Positions 10,747 through 18,690 of a stretch of 64,000 bases of DNA are shown one piece after another (position 1 is the first letter of the stretch; every line of letters starts with the position of its first letter). The stretch is taken from contig NZ_JAQQGN010000001.1 in NCBI RefSeq assembly GCF_028550595.1, positions 124,001 through 188,000 on the forward strand. The letters run 5' to 3'. The DNA is from Luteimonas sp. BLCC-B24 (GTDB lineage: Bacteria; Pseudomonadota; Gammaproteobacteria; Xanthomonadales; Xanthomonadaceae). The notes under the pieces are model-generated. The model had not been told where the DNA came from, ran no database searches, and saw only the letters and a program-made list of their open reading frames with translations. Position numbers and translations under genes: made by a program.

Positions 10747-10899
10747 TCAGAAATCGATACAACGCCCGTTCTTTTCCCAGTCGCCGTACCGCGTCGGCTC
10801 GGGGCCGTCGCGGCCGCCGACTTCCGGCTCGGATGCGGGGACCGGCATCGGCGCCTGCGGCGTCTCCGCGTCCTCGCCTATGATGTCGGGGTTGGTCAT
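10747..10899 (-). CDS. DUF1674 / SdhAF4-like small protein
   Basis: A 50-residue protein too short for most gene finders. Its C-terminus, GPEPTRYGDWEKNGRCIDF, is the conserved DUF1674 signature shared with the eukaryotic SDH assembly factor SDHAF4, which binds flavinated SdhA and helps its joining with SdhB. The N-terminal 30 residues are acidic and proline-rich, as usual for the family. It lies just ahead of sdhC on the same strand, so it probably leads the operon. On the minus strand TAGACT sits 7 nt before the ATG and TTGTCT lies 17 nt further up, suggesting a leaderless transcript. The family match is what I see; the SDH role is from knowledge of the family plus position. Confidence 0.88.
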   Translation of the reverse strand: MTNPDIIGEDAETPQAPMPVPASEPEVGGRDGPEPTRYGDWEKNGRCIDF

Positions 10900-10906
10900 C
10901 CGTTCA

Positions 10907-10935
10907 AGTCTAGTTCCCAGCCCCATGTCAGACAA
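10907..10935 (-). promoter_or_regulatory. predicted promoter of the SdhAF4-sdhCDAB operon
   Basis: On the minus strand TTGTCT (10930-10935) and TAGACT (10907-10912) are 17 nt apart. The -10 box ends 7 nt before the ATG at 10899, implying a leaderless mRNA. The -35 lies inside the first codons of divergent ygfZ, so the two promoters must overlap. Confidence 0.5.
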
Positions 10936-11785
10936 GCCGCAGGCGGCGTACGACGCGCCATTCGCCCTTTCCGACGTCGCCGTCGTGACGCTCACCGGGC
11001 GGGATGCGGTGGCGTTCGCGCAGGCCCAGTTCATGAGCGATGTCGCTGCGCTGGCGCCCGGCCAATGGCAGTGGAGCGGGTGGTTGACCCCCAAGGGCCG
11101 TGTGATCGCATTGTTCGCGGTCCTGCGTCGGGAGGCCGAATCCCTGTACGTGCTGCTGCACGATGCGGATCCCGCCGACTTCGTCTCATCGCTGCAACGC
11201 TTCGTTTTCCGGAGCAAGGTCACCATCGGCGTCGACCGCGGCTTGCAGGTATCCGGCAGCGGGCGCGCACCCGCTGCCGCGCGCGGGCCCGTCGCGCACG
11301 TCGATGCGGACGCCATCGAGCTCGATTTCGGGAGCGACGCGCATCCGCGCACGCTGCGGATCGCGCCGGCCGCTGCGCCGGCGTCACTCGACGCCGAGGC
11401 CGAAGCGCAGTGGCGCGCCCGGGACATGGCCTTCGGGCTGCCCCGTCTTCCCGCCGACCAGGCCGAGGGCTGGACGCCGCAACAGCTGTCCCTCGAACGG
11501 CTGCGCGCCTTCAGCGTCCGCAAAGGCTGCTATCCGGGCCAGGAAATCGTGGCGCGGACGCATTTTCTCGGTCAGGTGCGGCGTGGTCTGGTGGCCCTGC
11601 GGACGCCGGAAACGGCACCGCTCGCAGGCGAGATCGAACAGGACGGCCAGGTGATCGGACGCCTGGTCTGCGGCGCCCGCGACATTCGCCTCGCCGTGTT
11701 GCCCATGGAGCGCGCACAGACGCCGCTCACGCTGGCGGGCATGCAGGTCGAACCGGCGCCGCTGCTCGACGGCCTCGCACGCTGA
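10925..11785 (+). CDS. ygfZ: folate-binding YgfZ/IBA57-type iron-sulfur maturation protein
   Basis: 286 residues with the GcvT-like tetrahydrofolate-binding fold. The diagnostic block KGCYPGQE is at residues 200-207, with the essential Cys202. YgfZ/IBA57 proteins support assembly or repair of particular iron-sulfur enzymes (MiaB, and complex II in mitochondria). It diverges from the SdhAF4-sdhCDAB operon with only 25 bp between the two start codons, which fits shared demand for Fe-S cofactor assembly. A TATGAT box at 10879-10884 is a candidate -10 element. A strong hairpin follows the stop. The protein is somewhat shorter than E. coli YgfZ (~326). Confidence 0.92.
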   Translation: MSDKPQAAYDAPFALSDVAVVTLTGRDAVAFAQAQFMSDVAALAPGQWQWSGWLTPKGRVIALFAVLRREAESLYVLLHDADPADFVSSLQRFVFRSKVTIGVDRGLQVSGSGRAPAAARGPVAHVDADAIELDFGSDAHPRTLRIAPAAAPASLDAEAEAQWRARDMAFGLPRLPADQAEGWTPQQLSLERLRAFSVRKGCYPGQEIVARTHFLGQVRRGLVALRTPETAPLAGEIEQDGQVIGRLVCGARDIRLAVLPMERAQTPLTLAGMQVEPAPLLDGLAR

Positions 11786-11793
11786 CGCCCGCG

Positions 11794-11816
11794 CCCGGCG
11801 CGATTGCCGCGCCGGG
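11794..11816. terminator. hairpin between convergent ygfZ and E1 genes
   Basis: CCCGGCGCG and CGCGCCGGG form a perfect 9-bp stem with a 5-nt ATTGC loop in the 46-bp gap between two convergent genes. It lacks a T-run but is well placed to end both transcripts. Confidence 0.5.
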
Positions 11817-11831
11817 GCCCGCGCGGAGACC

Positions 11832-14105
11832 TCAGGTCACCGCGAGCGCGCGGGCCGCATCCACGATGTCGTCTTCGCCGGGAATCACCAGCAGCGCGGC
11901 ACCGGCCAGCGGCGTATAGGTATCCGCGCCGACCACCCGGCGCAGCGGCGTCGCGCCCAGACCGGCCTCGACGATCGCGGTGAGGATGCCCTCGCCCACC
12001 CCGGCGCTGCGTCGCCCTTCGTCGACCACCAGGATGCGCGCGCATTCGCGCGCATGGCGTGCGATGGCCGCCTCGTTGAGCGGCAACAGCCAGCGCAGGT
12101 CCACCACGCGCACCGACCAACCGTGCTCGGCCTGGATCTCGCGCGCGGCCCGCAGGCTCATCGGCACGCCGTTGCCGAAGGTCAGGATCAGCAGGTCCGA
12201 GGCGGCATCGTCGTAGACCCGCGGCTCGCCCGGCGTCAGGGCCTGGTCCGGCGGCGGATAGGCGGTGAGCCAGGCGCCGTCGCCGGGGTACAGGTCCTTG
12301 GTCATGTACAGCGCGATCGGCTCGAGCAGCGCACACACCCGGCCGTCGACCTTGGCCAGCGCCATCAGCGTGCGCAGCATCATCGCGGCGTCGTCGCCGC
12401 GCGAGGGGCAGCCGATCACCAGTCCGGGGATGTCGCGCAGTGCGGTGATCGAATTGTCGTTGTGGAAATGCCCGCCGAAGCCGCGCTGGTAGCCGAGCGA
12501 CGCGATCCGCACCACCATCGGATTGCGGTACTGGCCGTTGCTGAAGAACTGGAGGCTGGCCGCCTCGCCGCGGATCTGGTCGCAGGCGTTGTGGAAATAG
12601 GCCAGATACTGGATTTCCGGCAGCGGCAGCAGGCCCATGTTCGCGTAGCCCTGCGCCATGCCGAGGATCATCGTCTCGTCGAGCAGGGTGTTGAAGACGC
12701 GCCGCCCGCCGAAGGCCGCCTGCAGGCCCTTGGTGACGGTGTACACGCCGCCCTTCTGCGCGACGTCCTCGCCGAACAGCAACGCTTCCGGGTACTTCAG
12801 CAGTAGATCGTGCAGCGCCTGGTTGAGCTGGATCGCCAGATGCCGCGGCGGTTGTTGCTCGGGCAGGCGGGCCTCGCCGCCGAAGGCCGCTGCACGCGCG
12901 TCCGCATCCACGCAGCGCGTCGCCTCGGCCCGCACGGCGTCGAGCGAATACGGGGCCAGTGGTGCGATGATCTCGGCGAGCGAGCTCAGCCGCGGGCGCC
13001 GGTCCGCCACGTCGGCCGCGGCGAAACAGCGCGCCCGCGTGGCTTCGTACAGGGTCAGGATCCCGTCGGCCGACAGCAGGCCGGATTCCAGCGCGATCGC
13101 CGCGGAACGCAGCAGCGGATCACTCGCCTCGACCGCGCACAGCTCCTCCAGCGCCCGCCATTCGATCTCGAAGTCGGTCCCTGCGTGCCCCATCAGGCGC
13201 GTGGTGCGCAGATGCAGGAAGGTCGGACGTCGACTGCGGCGGCAGTGTTCGACCGCGCGCTCCACATCGCCGAAACCCGCGGCGAGATCGAGCCCGTCGG
13301 CGGCGAAGTAGTCCAGCCCGGCACGCTGGGCGAAATTGCGTGCGATCCAGCCCGCCGGCGTCCTCACCGAAATGCCGATGCCGTTGTCTTCGCAGACGAA
13401 CAGCACCGGCGCCTGCAGCCCCTGGTAGCTGGCCCAGGCGGCGGCGTTGAATGCCGTCTGCGCGGTCGCGTGATTGCTCGACGCATCGCCGAACGAGCAC
13501 ACGACCAAGCTGTCGTCGGGCACGGGGAGCGGCTGGCCGATCCGCCGCGCATGTTCGATCGCCATCGCGGTGCCGAGCGCCTTGGGCAGGTGCGAGGCGA
13601 TCGTCGAGGTCTGCGGCAGCACCCACAGCGGCTTGCTGCCCCAGACCTTGTGCCGGCCACCACTGGCCGGGTCGTCCGCGCTGGCGGCGAACGACAGCGC
13701 GGCGTCCATCACCGGATCCATCCCCGGCAGCTTGCGGAAGCGTTCGGCCATGAAGCCGCCGCTGCGGTAATGCAGGAAAGCCGGATCGGTATGCCGCGTC
13801 GCCCGGGCGATCATCGCGTTGCCCTCGTGGCCGCTGGAGCCGATCGTGTAGAAGACCTTGTTCTGCACGCGCAGCACCCGCGCCATCAGGTCCAGATGGC
13901 GACTGATCAGCTGCGATTCGAACAGTTCGCGAAACCCCTGCGCATCGAGCGCGCTGCCCGCGAGGACGGGTTCGTCGTGCGCAGGTGCCGCGCCGCGCGG
14001 GCCGGCCCATTCGCGGACGAACTGCTGGAAGTTCGCGTCGCAGATCTCGGCGCGGTTGAGGCCCTTCATGCGGGCCGGAATCGGATCGGGAACGACTGCG
14101 AACAT
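11832..14105 (-). CDS. fused E1 alpha-beta 2-oxoacid dehydrogenase (branched-chain type)
   Basis: 757 residues joining both halves of a heterotetrameric E1 in one chain. Residues ~1-370 are E1 alpha, with the thiamine diphosphate motif beginning SFGDAS and reaching Asn in the downstream CEDNGIGISV. Residues ~420-757 are E1 beta (ALLFGEDVAQKGGVYTVTKGL, FNTLLDETMILGMAQGYA). It decarboxylates a 2-oxoacid and acylates the lipoyl group of an E2. No E2 or E3 gene is in the window. It follows a GST gene by 10 bp in a run led by an acyl-CoA dehydrogenase, which suggests amino-acid or short-chain acyl catabolism. Substrate (2-oxoisovalerate, pyruvate or 2-oxoadipate-like) is not decided by sequence. 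Confidence 0.88.
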   Translation of the reverse strand: MFAVVPDPIPARMKGLNRAEICDANFQQFVREWAGPRGAAPAHDEPVLAGSALDAQGFRELFESQLISRHLDLMARVLRVQNKVFYTIGSSGHEGNAMIARATRHTDPAFLHYRSGGFMAERFRKLPGMDPVMDAALSFAASADDPASGGRHKVWGSKPLWVLPQTSTIASHLPKALGTAMAIEHARRIGQPLPVPDDSLVVCSFGDASSNHATAQTAFNAAAWASYQGLQAPVLFVCEDNGIGISVRTPAGWIARNFAQRAGLDYFAADGLDLAAGFGDVERAVEHCRRSRRPTFLHLRTTRLMGHAGTDFEIEWRALEELCAVEASDPLLRSAAIALESGLLSADGILTLYEATRARCFAAADVADRRPRLSSLAEIIAPLAPYSLDAVRAEATRCVDADARAAAFGGEARLPEQQPPRHLAIQLNQALHDLLLKYPEALLFGEDVAQKGGVYTVTKGLQAAFGGRRVFNTLLDETMILGMAQGYANMGLLPLPEIQYLAYFHNACDQIRGEAASLQFFSNGQYRNPMVVRIASLGYQRGFGGHFHNDNSITALRDIPGLVIGCPSRGDDAAMMLRTLMALAKVDGRVCALLEPIALYMTKDLYPGDGAWLTAYPPPDQALTPGEPRVYDDAASDLLILTFGNGVPMSLRAAREIQAEHGWSVRVVDLRWLLPLNEAAIARHARECARILVVDEGRRSAGVGEGILTAIVEAGLGATPLRRVVGADTYTPLAGAALLVIPGEDDIVDAARALAVT

Positions 14106-14115
14106 CGCGTCACCT

Positions 14116-14760
14116 TCAGTCCGTGGCCGCGAGCCTCGCGGCGTGCACCGGCGCGGGCGCCGGCATGTCGATGAACCCCGGCGTGCCGCGCACGCGCGCG
14201 AGCCAGTCCCGCAGCGCCGGATACGGCGCCAGGTCGAACCCGCCCTCGGGGGCGACCGCGGTATAGGCGACCAGCGCGATGTCGGCGACGCCGTAGGCGT
14301 CGCCGGAGAACCACGTCGCGCCGGCGGCCAGGTGGCCCTCCATCACGGCCAGTGCGCGATGGCCGCGCGCGTGCAGCGCCGGCAGCTCCATGCGGCGCGG
14401 CGAATCGGGTTCGGTCCAACCGCGGATGAACCGGGCGACCGCGATCGCCGGCTCATGGCTGTACTGCTCGAAGAACATCCAGCGCAGCGCCTGGGCGTGG
14501 TGCCAGGGATCGCTCGGCAGCAGCGGTGTGCCGGCGGCGAGGAAGCACAGGATCGCATTCGACTCGACCAGCAGGCGGCCGTCCTCGAGCTCCAGCATCG
14601 GCACCTGTCCGACCGGATTCTTCGCGAGATAGTCGGGCGTGCGCGTCTCGCCGCGGCTGCTGTCGACGTCGACCCAGGTATAGGGCCGCCCCAGCTGCTC
14701 CAGCAGCAACCGCACCTTGTGACAGTTGCCGGACGGCGGATAGCCGTAGACGGTGGTCAT
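14116..14760 (-). CDS. glutathione S-transferase family protein
   Basis: 214 residues with an N-terminal thioredoxin-like domain (about 1-78) containing YPPSGNCHKVRLLLEQL and the cis-Pro/ES block VPMLELEDGRLLVESNAIL, then an all-helical C-terminal domain. GSTs conjugate or reduce substrates with glutathione in the cytoplasm; here Ser9 or Cys11 would be the thiol-activating residue. Its start overlaps the GNAT stop (ATGA) and its stop is 10 bp from the fused E1, so the whole set is co-transcribed. The role in this operon is unknown. Confidence 0.88.
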   Translation of the reverse strand: MTTVYGYPPSGNCHKVRLLLEQLGRPYTWVDVDSSRGETRTPDYLAKNPVGQVPMLELEDGRLLVESNAILCFLAAGTPLLPSDPWHHAQALRWMFFEQYSHEPAIAVARFIRGWTEPDSPRRMELPALHARGHRALAVMEGHLAAGATWFSGDAYGVADIALVAYTAVAPEGGFDLAPYPALRDWLARVRGTPGFIDMPAPAPVHAARLAATD

Positions 14761-15368
14761 CCCCGGGCTGCCCTTCCCGCCTGCCACTGGGTCCGCGTCT
14801 GCCCCCAGAGTTCGACCGCGGCCTCGTGCGCCGGAGGCGGCAGGCGCACCGGCCCGCGCCGGACCGAGCCCAGCCGCCGCGCGACGTTCTGCGATGCGAG
14901 GTTGTCGGGTGCGATGCAATGGACGATCTCCTCGCAGCCCAGCGTCGCGAACGACCAGTCGATCGCGGCCACCGCCGATTCTACGGCGTAGCCCTTGCCC
15001 CACGCATCGGGATGAAACGCATAGCCGATCTCGGTGCCGGGCCATCCGTCCGGCTGCCACGGCCCCATCTGGCCGAGCCAGCGGCCGTCGGCCTTGTCGA
15101 TCACCGAGAACATCGCGAAGCCCTGGAGCGCCCAGGCGCCGGGCATCTGCAGAAACCGGCGCCAGGCAGCGCCGCGCGGCAGCTGGCCGCCGATGTGCCG
15201 ACTGGCAGCCTCATCCGCCATCAGCTCGGCGTAGCGCTCGAAATCCTCGATCCGCGGCAGGCGCAGAATCAGACGGTCGGTTTCGAGCTGGACATCCGGA
15301 TTCGGCACATCGGCCTCCTGAAGCGTCACCGCGGCGGGCGGATCCGCGTGCGTCGTGGCGCACGGCAT
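14757..15368 (-). CDS. GNAT N-acetyltransferase (RimJ/RimL type)
   Basis: 203 residues. After a ~20-residue leader, LETDRLILRLPRIEDFERYAEL begins the RimJ-like GNAT fold, and GYAFHPDAWGKGYAVESAVAAIDW is the acetyl-CoA-binding motif A. Close relatives acetylate small molecules or protein N-termini; the substrate is not evident. I keep ATG 15368 because it abuts the upstream TGA (TGAATG), which favours reinitiation. A GTG at codon 21 (VPNPDVQLETDR) would fit the domain boundary better and is a real alternative. It is second in the run led by the acyl-CoA dehydrogenase. Confidence 0.82.
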   Translation of the reverse strand: MPCATTHADPPAAVTLQEADVPNPDVQLETDRLILRLPRIEDFERYAELMADEAASRHIGGQLPRGAAWRRFLQMPGAWALQGFAMFSVIDKADGRWLGQMGPWQPDGWPGTEIGYAFHPDAWGKGYAVESAVAAIDWSFATLGCEEIVHCIAPDNLASQNVARRLGSVRRGPVRLPPPAHEAAVELWGQTRTQWQAGRAARG

Positions 15369-16532
15369 TCAGAACGCGTTGATGCCGGTCAGCTCGCGCC
15401 CGACCACCAGCTGGTGCACGGTCTCGGTGCCCTCGTAGGTGATCACCGATTCGAGATTGAGCGCATGACGGATGGGGCTGTGCTCGGTGGTGATGCCCGC
15501 GCCGCCCAGCAGATCACGCGCCTCGCGCGCGATGTCGATCGCCATGCGGCAGTTGTTCCACTTCGCCAGCGACACCTGCGTAGGCTGCATGGTGCCCGCG
15601 TCCTTCAGGCGGCCGAGCTGCAGCGACAGCAACTGCGCGGTGGTGATGCGACGCGCCCAGTCGGCCATTTTGATCTGCGCGCTCTGCGTGGCCGCGACCG
15701 GGCGTTCGAAGAGGATGCGTTCCTTGGAATAGCGCAGGGCTTCATCGAGGCAGGCGATCGCCGCCCCGATCGGCCCCCAGGTGATGCCGTAGCGCGCCTG
15801 CGTCAGGCAACCCAGCGGCCCCTTCAGGCCCTTGACGTTCGGCAGGCGGTTCGCCTCGGGCACACGCACGCCGTCGAAATACAGCGCGCTGGTCACCGAC
15901 GCGCGCAGGCTCATCTTGTGCTTGATCGGCTGCGCGGTGAAACCGGCGAAGTCCTTCTCGACCAGGAACCCCTGGATGCCGTCGTCCGTCTGTGCCCAGA
16001 CGATCGCGACATGGGCCAGATTGCCGTTGGTGATCCACATCTTCGCGCCGCTGAGTACCCAGTCGTCGCCGTCGCGCGTGGCATGCGTCTTCATGTTCGC
16101 CGGGTCGGAACCGCCGTGCGCCTCGGTGAGACCGAAACAGCCGATCACCTCGCCCTTGGCCATGTCCGGCAGCCAGCGGCGGCGCTGGTCCTCGGAGCCG
16201 TAGGCGAAGATCGGGTACATGCACAGCGACGACTGCACGCTGGCGAAGCTGCGCAGACCCGAATCGCCCCGTTCGAGCTCCTGACAGATCAGGCCGTAAC
16301 TGACGGCGTTGAGGCCGGCGCAACCGTATTCCTCCGGCAGCGTCGCGCCGAGCAGGCCGAGACCGGCCATCTCGGGGATCAGCTCCTGGGGAAAACGGGC
16401 CTGGTCGAAGCACTCACCGATGATCGGCAGCACGCGCTCGTCGGTGAAACGCGCCACCGCATCCTGCACCGCGCGTTCTTCCTCGCTGAGCAGCGAGCGC
16501 ACGTCGTAGAGATCGTAGGGATGCAGAGCCAT
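15369..16532 (-). CDS. gcdH: acyl-CoA dehydrogenase, glutaryl-CoA dehydrogenase type
   Basis: 387 residues of FAD acyl-CoA dehydrogenase fold. FGLTEAHGGSDP and MWITNGNLA are the flavin-binding strands, and the catalytic base is Glu367 in TYEGTETVHQL. The middle block GPLGCLTQARYGITWG and the C-terminal VGRELTGINAF match glutaryl-CoA dehydrogenases, which oxidatively decarboxylate glutaryl-CoA to crotonyl-CoA in lysine and tryptophan breakdown. Another short-chain substrate is possible. ATG 16532 begins the homologous part. It is the first of four tightly packed minus-strand genes (GNAT, GST, fused E1). A TAGAAT box lies 26 nt upstream. Confidence 0.88.
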   Translation of the reverse strand: MALHPYDLYDVRSLLSEEERAVQDAVARFTDERVLPIIGECFDQARFPQELIPEMAGLGLLGATLPEEYGCAGLNAVSYGLICQELERGDSGLRSFASVQSSLCMYPIFAYGSEDQRRRWLPDMAKGEVIGCFGLTEAHGGSDPANMKTHATRDGDDWVLSGAKMWITNGNLAHVAIVWAQTDDGIQGFLVEKDFAGFTAQPIKHKMSLRASVTSALYFDGVRVPEANRLPNVKGLKGPLGCLTQARYGITWGPIGAAIACLDEALRYSKERILFERPVAATQSAQIKMADWARRITTAQLLSLQLGRLKDAGTMQPTQVSLAKWNNCRMAIDIAREARDLLGGAGITTEHSPIRHALNLESVITYEGTETVHQLVVGRELTGINAF

Positions 16533-16558
16533 GCGCGTCGATCCTGTGGAGTCGACGC

Positions 16559-16564
16559 ATTCTA
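16559..16564 (-). promoter_or_regulatory. candidate -10 box for the gcdH run
   Basis: TAGAAT on the minus strand, 26 nt upstream of the gcdH start. No good -35 hexamer is found 16-18 nt further upstream, so this is only a suggestive match. Confidence 0.35.
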
Positions 16565-16596
16565 GCGAGCGCGGACGCAGGGGCGTGGAGCACTGC

Positions 16597-16627
16597 AACA
16601 AAGACGGGCCGGCGAATGCCGGCCCGT
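16597..16627 (-). terminator. intrinsic terminator after the glycine-zipper gene
   Basis: A perfect 10-bp stem (ACGGGCCGGC with GCCGGCCCGT) and a 4-nt loop. On the minus strand it is followed by the T-rich CTTTGTTG. It stands 25 nt past the stop at 16653 and separates this gene from gcdH. Confidence 0.75.
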
Positions 16628-16652
16628 GGGGACACGCCACGCGGCGGTGGGA

Positions 16653-17450
16653 TCAGCCGCGGTCTGCGGTGCTGTCCACGGCCGCGGTCATGATCCGGCC
16701 GTTGATGACGGGCAGCCGCTCGCCCGGCTCGTCCTGCATGCGGATCGTGCGCTCGCTGCCGTCGTACCGGTAGGTCACGTCGTACCCGATGGTGCGCTGT
16801 TCGTCACCCAGCAGGATGCGGTTGCCGGGCTTGCTGTCGGTGCGCATCGAGCCCGTGGTGCCGTCCGGGTTGCGATAGGTGACGTTGTAGGCCACCACGC
16901 GGGAAGACTGCGAGGAGTCCTGCACGGTGCGGCACTGGCGGTCGACCCGCTCCACCACGCGTCCGCCGACGTGATTGCGATCGATTCGGTTGCCGACGTA
17001 GCCACCCGTTGCGGCGCCCGCCACGGTGGCGACCTTGCGCCCGTTGCCGCCGCCAATCTGATTGCCCACGAGGCCCCCGATCAGCGCGCCGGCCACCGTG
17101 CCGCCGACGTTGCCGTCGCGCTCGGGCAGGCGCTCCTGCACCACCACGTCCTCGCAGACTTCGCGCGGCGATGTGCTGGTCATGGTCTCGCGCACGGGCT
17201 CGGTGCCGAGCACGGTGGCGTAGATCTGCCCCGACTCGGTGACCGGACGCACGGCCACCACGTCCGCGTATTCGAGCGCATCGGCGCGTGCGTCGATGGG
17301 CTCGCCGGTCGCCGCATCCACCGCGAGGGCCGCATCAGCGGTCGCGAGATCCGAACGCGGGGCCGCATCCCGGCTGTTGTGATAGGCGCCGACGGCGACG
17401 CCGCCCACGAGCAGCGAAGCCAGTGCGATCGCGAGTGTGTTGCCTTTCAT
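16653..17450 (-). CDS. glycine-zipper 2TM domain protein, envelope-associated
   Basis: 265 residues. Residues 1-30 (MKGNTLAIALASLLVGGVAVGAY) form a signal-anchor or uncleaved signal. The middle (about 133-170) contains GGTVAGALIGGLVGNQIGGGNGRKVATVAGAATGG, written here as two glycine zippers, typical of the Gly-zipper_2 family of outer-membrane/periplasmic proteins (SlyB/Rick_17kDa-like). The C-terminal half is polar with TYRNPDGTTGSMR-type repeats. ATG 17450 has AGGAG upstream. Function unknown; relatives influence envelope integrity. It is monocistronic, ending in its own terminator. Confidence 0.75.
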   Translation of the reverse strand: MKGNTLAIALASLLVGGVAVGAYHNSRDAAPRSDLATADAALAVDAATGEPIDARADALEYADVVAVRPVTESGQIYATVLGTEPVRETMTSTSPREVCEDVVVQERLPERDGNVGGTVAGALIGGLVGNQIGGGNGRKVATVAGAATGGYVGNRIDRNHVGGRVVERVDRQCRTVQDSSQSSRVVAYNVTYRNPDGTTGSMRTDSKPGNRILLGDEQRTIGYDVTYRYDGSERTIRMQDEPGERLPVINGRIMTAAVDSTADRG

Positions 17451-17626
17451 GGGATCTCCTTCGGCCGCTGCGGCCAATCGTGCTGTCGGTGCCGATTGCA
17501 GCACCTGGAAGCTGAATGCACGCCGGCAAATTCGGCTCCAGACTGACGCGTTGTTAAATATTGCGACGCTACGCGTCCATCCGACCCGCGTGATAGCGTG
17601 TCAGCGGTCGTTCGAGGAGTCTTCCG

Positions 17627-17866
17627 ATGCGCAGCATCTTTTCCGCGCCACTGATCGCGTGGCTGTCGCGGCTGAGCTATCCGCGCCTGTTTCTCGTGGT
17701 CGCCGCGCTGTTCGGCATCAACCTGCTGATTCCCGATCCGATCATCCTCGTGGACGAGGTGCTGCTGGGTCTGGCGACCGTCATGCTGGCCAAGCGCAAG
17801 CGTGCTCCGAAGCCGGGCACGGCGCCGCCCCGCCCCCCGATCGACGGTGAGGCGCGTCGCTCCTGA
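17627..17866 (+). CDS. small DUF6116-like membrane protein
   Basis: 79 residues: two hydrophobic segments (about 8-33 and 40-57) separated by LLIPDPIILVDE, then a basic, proline-rich tail. The pattern resembles the small DUF6116 proteins annotated in Xanthomonas relatives; this is from memory and not certain. A strong GAGGAG Shine-Dalgarno precedes the ATG. It is followed by tatD after 8 nt, so the two are likely co-transcribed. An AT-rich patch at 17551-17566 is the likely promoter zone. Function unknown. Confidence 0.6.
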   Translation: MRSIFSAPLIAWLSRLSYPRLFLVVAALFGINLLIPDPIILVDEVLLGLATVMLAKRKRAPKPGTAPPRPPIDGEARRS

Positions 17867-17874
17867 CGCCGACC

Positions 17875-18666
17875 GTGGACGCCGCCGCGACGCGCCTCCG
17901 GCTGATCGACAGCCACTGCCATCTGGATGTCGCGCAGTTCGATCCTGACCGGGCCGAGGTGCTGGCGCGTGCGCGCGCGTCCGGCGTGGTCGCCCAGGTG
18001 GTGCCCGCGACGCACCGCGCGGCCTGGCCGAACCTGGAGGCGCTGTGCGCCGCCCACGGCGAACTGCATCCCGCGCTGGGCCTGCATCCGATGTTCCTGG
18101 CCGAGCACGCGCGCGAGGACCTCGATCGACTGCACGACCGGATCGTCGCCCGGCGCCCGGTGGCGATCGGAGAATGCGGCCTCGACCACTTCGTCGAGGG
18201 TCTGGACCCCGATCTGCAGGCCCTGTACTTCGAAGGCCAGCTGAGGCTCGCGCGCAGCGTCGACCTGCCCGTGATCATCCATGCGCGCCGCGCCGTGGAC
18301 GCGGTCATCGCCACGCTGCGACGCTTCGACGGGATTCGCGGCGTCGTGCACAGCTTCAGCGGGAGTCCGCAGCAGGCGCGTCAGCTCTGGGACCTGGGCA
18401 TCCACGTCGGCATCGGTGGCCCGGTCACCTACGCGCGTGCCCAGCGGCTGCGGCGCACGGTGGCCGGACTCCCGGCCGAGCAGCTGTTGCTCGAGACCGA
18501 CGCCCCCGACCAGCCGGGCGACGCTCATCGCGGCGAACGCAACGAGCCGGCCCATCTGACCGAGATTTGCGCAACGGTGGCCGCGCTTCGCCACGAGGAC
18601 GCGGCCGCGGTCGCCGCGCAGACCACGGCCAACACCGCGCGGCTCTTCGGCCTGCCACTGGCGTGA
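17875..18666 (+). CDS. tatD: TatD-family metal-dependent DNase
   Basis: 263 residues of the TatD amidohydrolase fold. Metal ligands are visible as His14 and His16 (SHCHLD), Glu100 (IGECGLD), His136 (VIIHAR), His159 (VHSFSG) and Asp209 (ETDAP). TatD proteins are 3'-5' exonucleases/deoxyribonucleases in the cytoplasm with roles in DNA repair and degradation. The start is GTG 17875, eight bases behind the preceding stop; the HCHLD motif follows at the usual distance. The gene converges with tcdA. Length is normal. Confidence 0.93.
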   Translation: MDAAATRLRLIDSHCHLDVAQFDPDRAEVLARARASGVVAQVVPATHRAAWPNLEALCAAHGELHPALGLHPMFLAEHAREDLDRLHDRIVARRPVAIGECGLDHFVEGLDPDLQALYFEGQLRLARSVDLPVIIHARRAVDAVIATLRRFDGIRGVVHSFSGSPQQARQLWDLGIHVGIGGPVTYARAQRLRRTVAGLPAEQLLLETDAPDQPGDAHRGERNEPAHLTEICATVAALRHEDAAAVAAQTTANTARLFGLPLA

Positions 18667-18690
18667 GGCCCGCCAGGGCCGCCGACGGAT

